Positions 62,771 through 64,000 of a stretch of 64,000 bases of DNA are shown piece after piece (within the stretch, counting starts at the first letter, position 1; every line of letters begins with the position of its first letter). The DNA is taken from positions 62,001 through 126,000 of the forward strand of contig WNNJ02003523.1 in NCBI GenBank assembly GCA_012934845.2, read 5' to 3'. The DNA comes from Pomphorhynchus laevis. Taxonomy: Eukaryota > Acanthocephala > Palaeacanthocephala > Echinorhynchida > Pomphorhynchidae. The position numbers and the translations under genes are program-made. The notes under the pieces are model-generated. The model had not been told where the DNA came from, did not search any database, and saw only the letters and a program-made list of their open reading frames with translations.

Positions 62771-63950
62771 ACAACTAACTCAGTTGTGGCTCTTGCTCGA
62801 CGTGTCAACTACGGAAAATCGATGAAAAGACTTTGTTGTAATGGATTGGCCCCGGTCAATGAGACAGTTCGTGAAAAACTGCTTAATCTACACCCAAAAA
62901 ACGTGATTTATCGTTTACAATCGGATACTTGCCTTGATTTAGGCTTTTAAGTCAATTCTTTGATTGTGGATTGCAGTCTCGTGAAAGCAACAATTTTCTC
63001 ATTTTCCTCGACGTCAGCGTCTGGCTGCCTAGGACTTCGCCCAGAGCATTTACAAGATTTACTAACATCAGATTTGTCTGGATCGTTTTTGCAGCGAATC
63101 ACGTCCCTTGTGAACACCCTTTTGGGTGGGGAGGACATGAATCTGTGGCCAGATACTTATGTGGTTCGAATCTGATTGCACTTGTGAAAGAACCCGATGG
63201 AGTGCGTCCTATCGCGGTCGGGGAAACGCTTAGACGACTCTGCTCAAAATGTGCATGTCGTAAACTCAGCACAGTCTTTTTGTCAGTGTTGCAACCAACT
63301 CAGCTCGGGGTAGCAACTAAAAACGGGGTTGATAGCATAATACACATTGTGAGAGATGAACACACTCGACGACGCGATATGGATGACTGGGTGTGGGCTA
63401 AGGTTGATCTCAGGAATGCTTTCAATTCTATCAGCCGACATGCCATATTCAGTGTAATTCAACGACCTGTCCCGCAATTAATATCGTGTTTGAGATACTG
63501 CTACTCCGAGCCATCATTGCTTCGATTCGGAAATTTGGAGCCCCTTCGATCATGCCAAGGCGTACAACAAGGAGATCCCTTAGGACCGTCTATATTTTCA
63601 TTGGCAATTCATGATTGCATCACTTCGGTTGGTTGCTTACATGGAATACATTTAAACCGCTGGTATTTGGATGACGGCATAATCGGAGGGCATCCCACAG
63701 CAGTAGCTGATGCACTGCCTTACCTAGAAAGAGAGTTTGCTCTACTTCGTTGTGACCTTAACTGGCAAAAAACCGAGATTATAGGCTCTGCCGTAGCCTT
63801 GCAAACTTTCTCAGAGGCATGTGCATCTCAACCAATACTTAATGAAAGTAAAAATTTTTGCTTGCTCGGCACACCTATAGGGTGCCAAGATTTCGTTAAT
63901 GATTAGCTGATGAGAGTAAATTTGCCAAAGCTAAGAAGTCAAATCGATTT
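62771..63950 (+). pseudogene. RLE-3 pre-RT and reverse transcriptase
   Basis: SVVALARRVNYGKSMKRLC / GLAPVNETVREKLLNLHP (62786-62900), frame change, SASGCLGLRPEHLQDLLTS (63015 on), frame change near 63165, then LIALVKEPDGVRPIAVGETL, LGVATKNGVDSIIHIVRDEH, WAKVDLRNAFNSISRHA (motif A), QGVQQGDPLGPSIFSLAIHD (B), RWYLDDGIIGGHP (C, YLDD). An in-frame TAG at 63904-63906 precedes LPKLRSQIDLITTIPDTQVA at the edge. Catalytic residues are present. Confidence 0.72.
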
Positions 63951-64000
63951 GATAACCACTATTCCTGATACACAGGTCGCGTACTTACTACTGCGACATT

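Larger units (their letters stand above)
61847..64000 (+). mobile_element. RLE-3, R2-like LINE with PHD-type N-terminus, runs off the right edge
   Basis: The leader begins with CTAATAAACATACA (61847-61860). A PHD-like finger follows (61929 on), then the 612-bp foreign segment (62159-62770), the pre-RT region, the RT, and the start of the post-RT part at the edge. Related to RLE-1 in general plan but a different family (GVQQGDPLGP rather than TQGDPLAM). Whether it has the nuclease is outside the window. Confidence 0.68.

Noticed and set aside
1-64000. tRNA or rRNA genes, or tRNA-derived SINEs
   Set aside because: No cloverleaf-like or rRNA-like stretch was found by eye. A covariance-model search would settle it.

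Overview
The window is almost solid with transposable elements, nested inside one another, and holds only one short stretch that looks like host coding sequence. Metazoan origin is inferred from the element types (CR1/L2/Jockey-like LINEs with an apurinic-type endonuclease, Mag-type Ty3/gypsy elements with very short LTRs, a Tc1-like DNA transposon, R2-type restriction-endonuclease LINEs) and from a Lin-12/Notch repeat exon. Most of the DNA is AT-rich. I saw no tRNA, rRNA or CRISPR. The species cannot be named from this sequence. LINE family letters A to H and RLE-1 to RLE-3 are working names for this window.

Layout. 1-2012: 3' part of LINE-G (+). 2013-4788: RLE-1 (+), cut at its 3' end. 4789-8305: LINE-A1 (-). 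8306-8696: spacer with the Notch-repeat exon. 8697-16104: LINE-A2 (-), interrupted by LINE-E1 (+, 9286-13242). 16150-20270: LINE-F (-) plus its 5' leader. 20745-30706: RLE-2 (+), split by a Tc1-like transposon (21428-23360), LINE-E2 (-, 23363-25645) and LTR element 1 (+, 25807-29634). 30762-30981: LINE-E3 tail. 30987-61017: one LINE-A3 copy (+), stretched to 30 kb by LINE-C (+, 32694-37127), LTR element 3 (-, 37435-50638) and LINE-B (-, 51526-59615). LTR element 3 in turn holds a Penelope-like fragment, LTR element 2 (+, 39242-43124) and LINE-E4 (+, 44297-48951). LINE-B holds the near-intact LINE-D (+, 53984-58373). 61090-61810: ORF1 relic (LINE-H). 61847-64000: RLE-3 (+), itself interrupted by a 612-bp duplicate of a LINE-A3 segment.

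What unites them. The LINEs share a two-ORF plan. ORF1 has an N-terminal Cys/Trp motif (C-x4-C-x-V/I-W-T ... F-x-C-G-F/Y-C) and an RRM/CTD-like C-terminal half. ORF2 (endonuclease plus reverse transcriptase) opens inside the last codons of ORF1. Families A, B, D, F and G end in a similar AGCC-N4-GGCT hairpin, and family E ends in a different GCGTGC hairpin. Several leaders carry TACTTACAA or CTAATA(T/A)ACATACA.

The most notable observation is in the three LTR elements. In each, a 13-14 nt stretch starting two bases past the 5' LTR is a perfect reverse complement of a segment inside the LTR that overlaps the AATAAA-like signal and follows a YAG. This looks like Tf1-style self-primed reverse transcription in Mag-like elements. 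Other points of interest are a 5'-module swap between LINE-C and LINE-D and the near-intact LINE-D.
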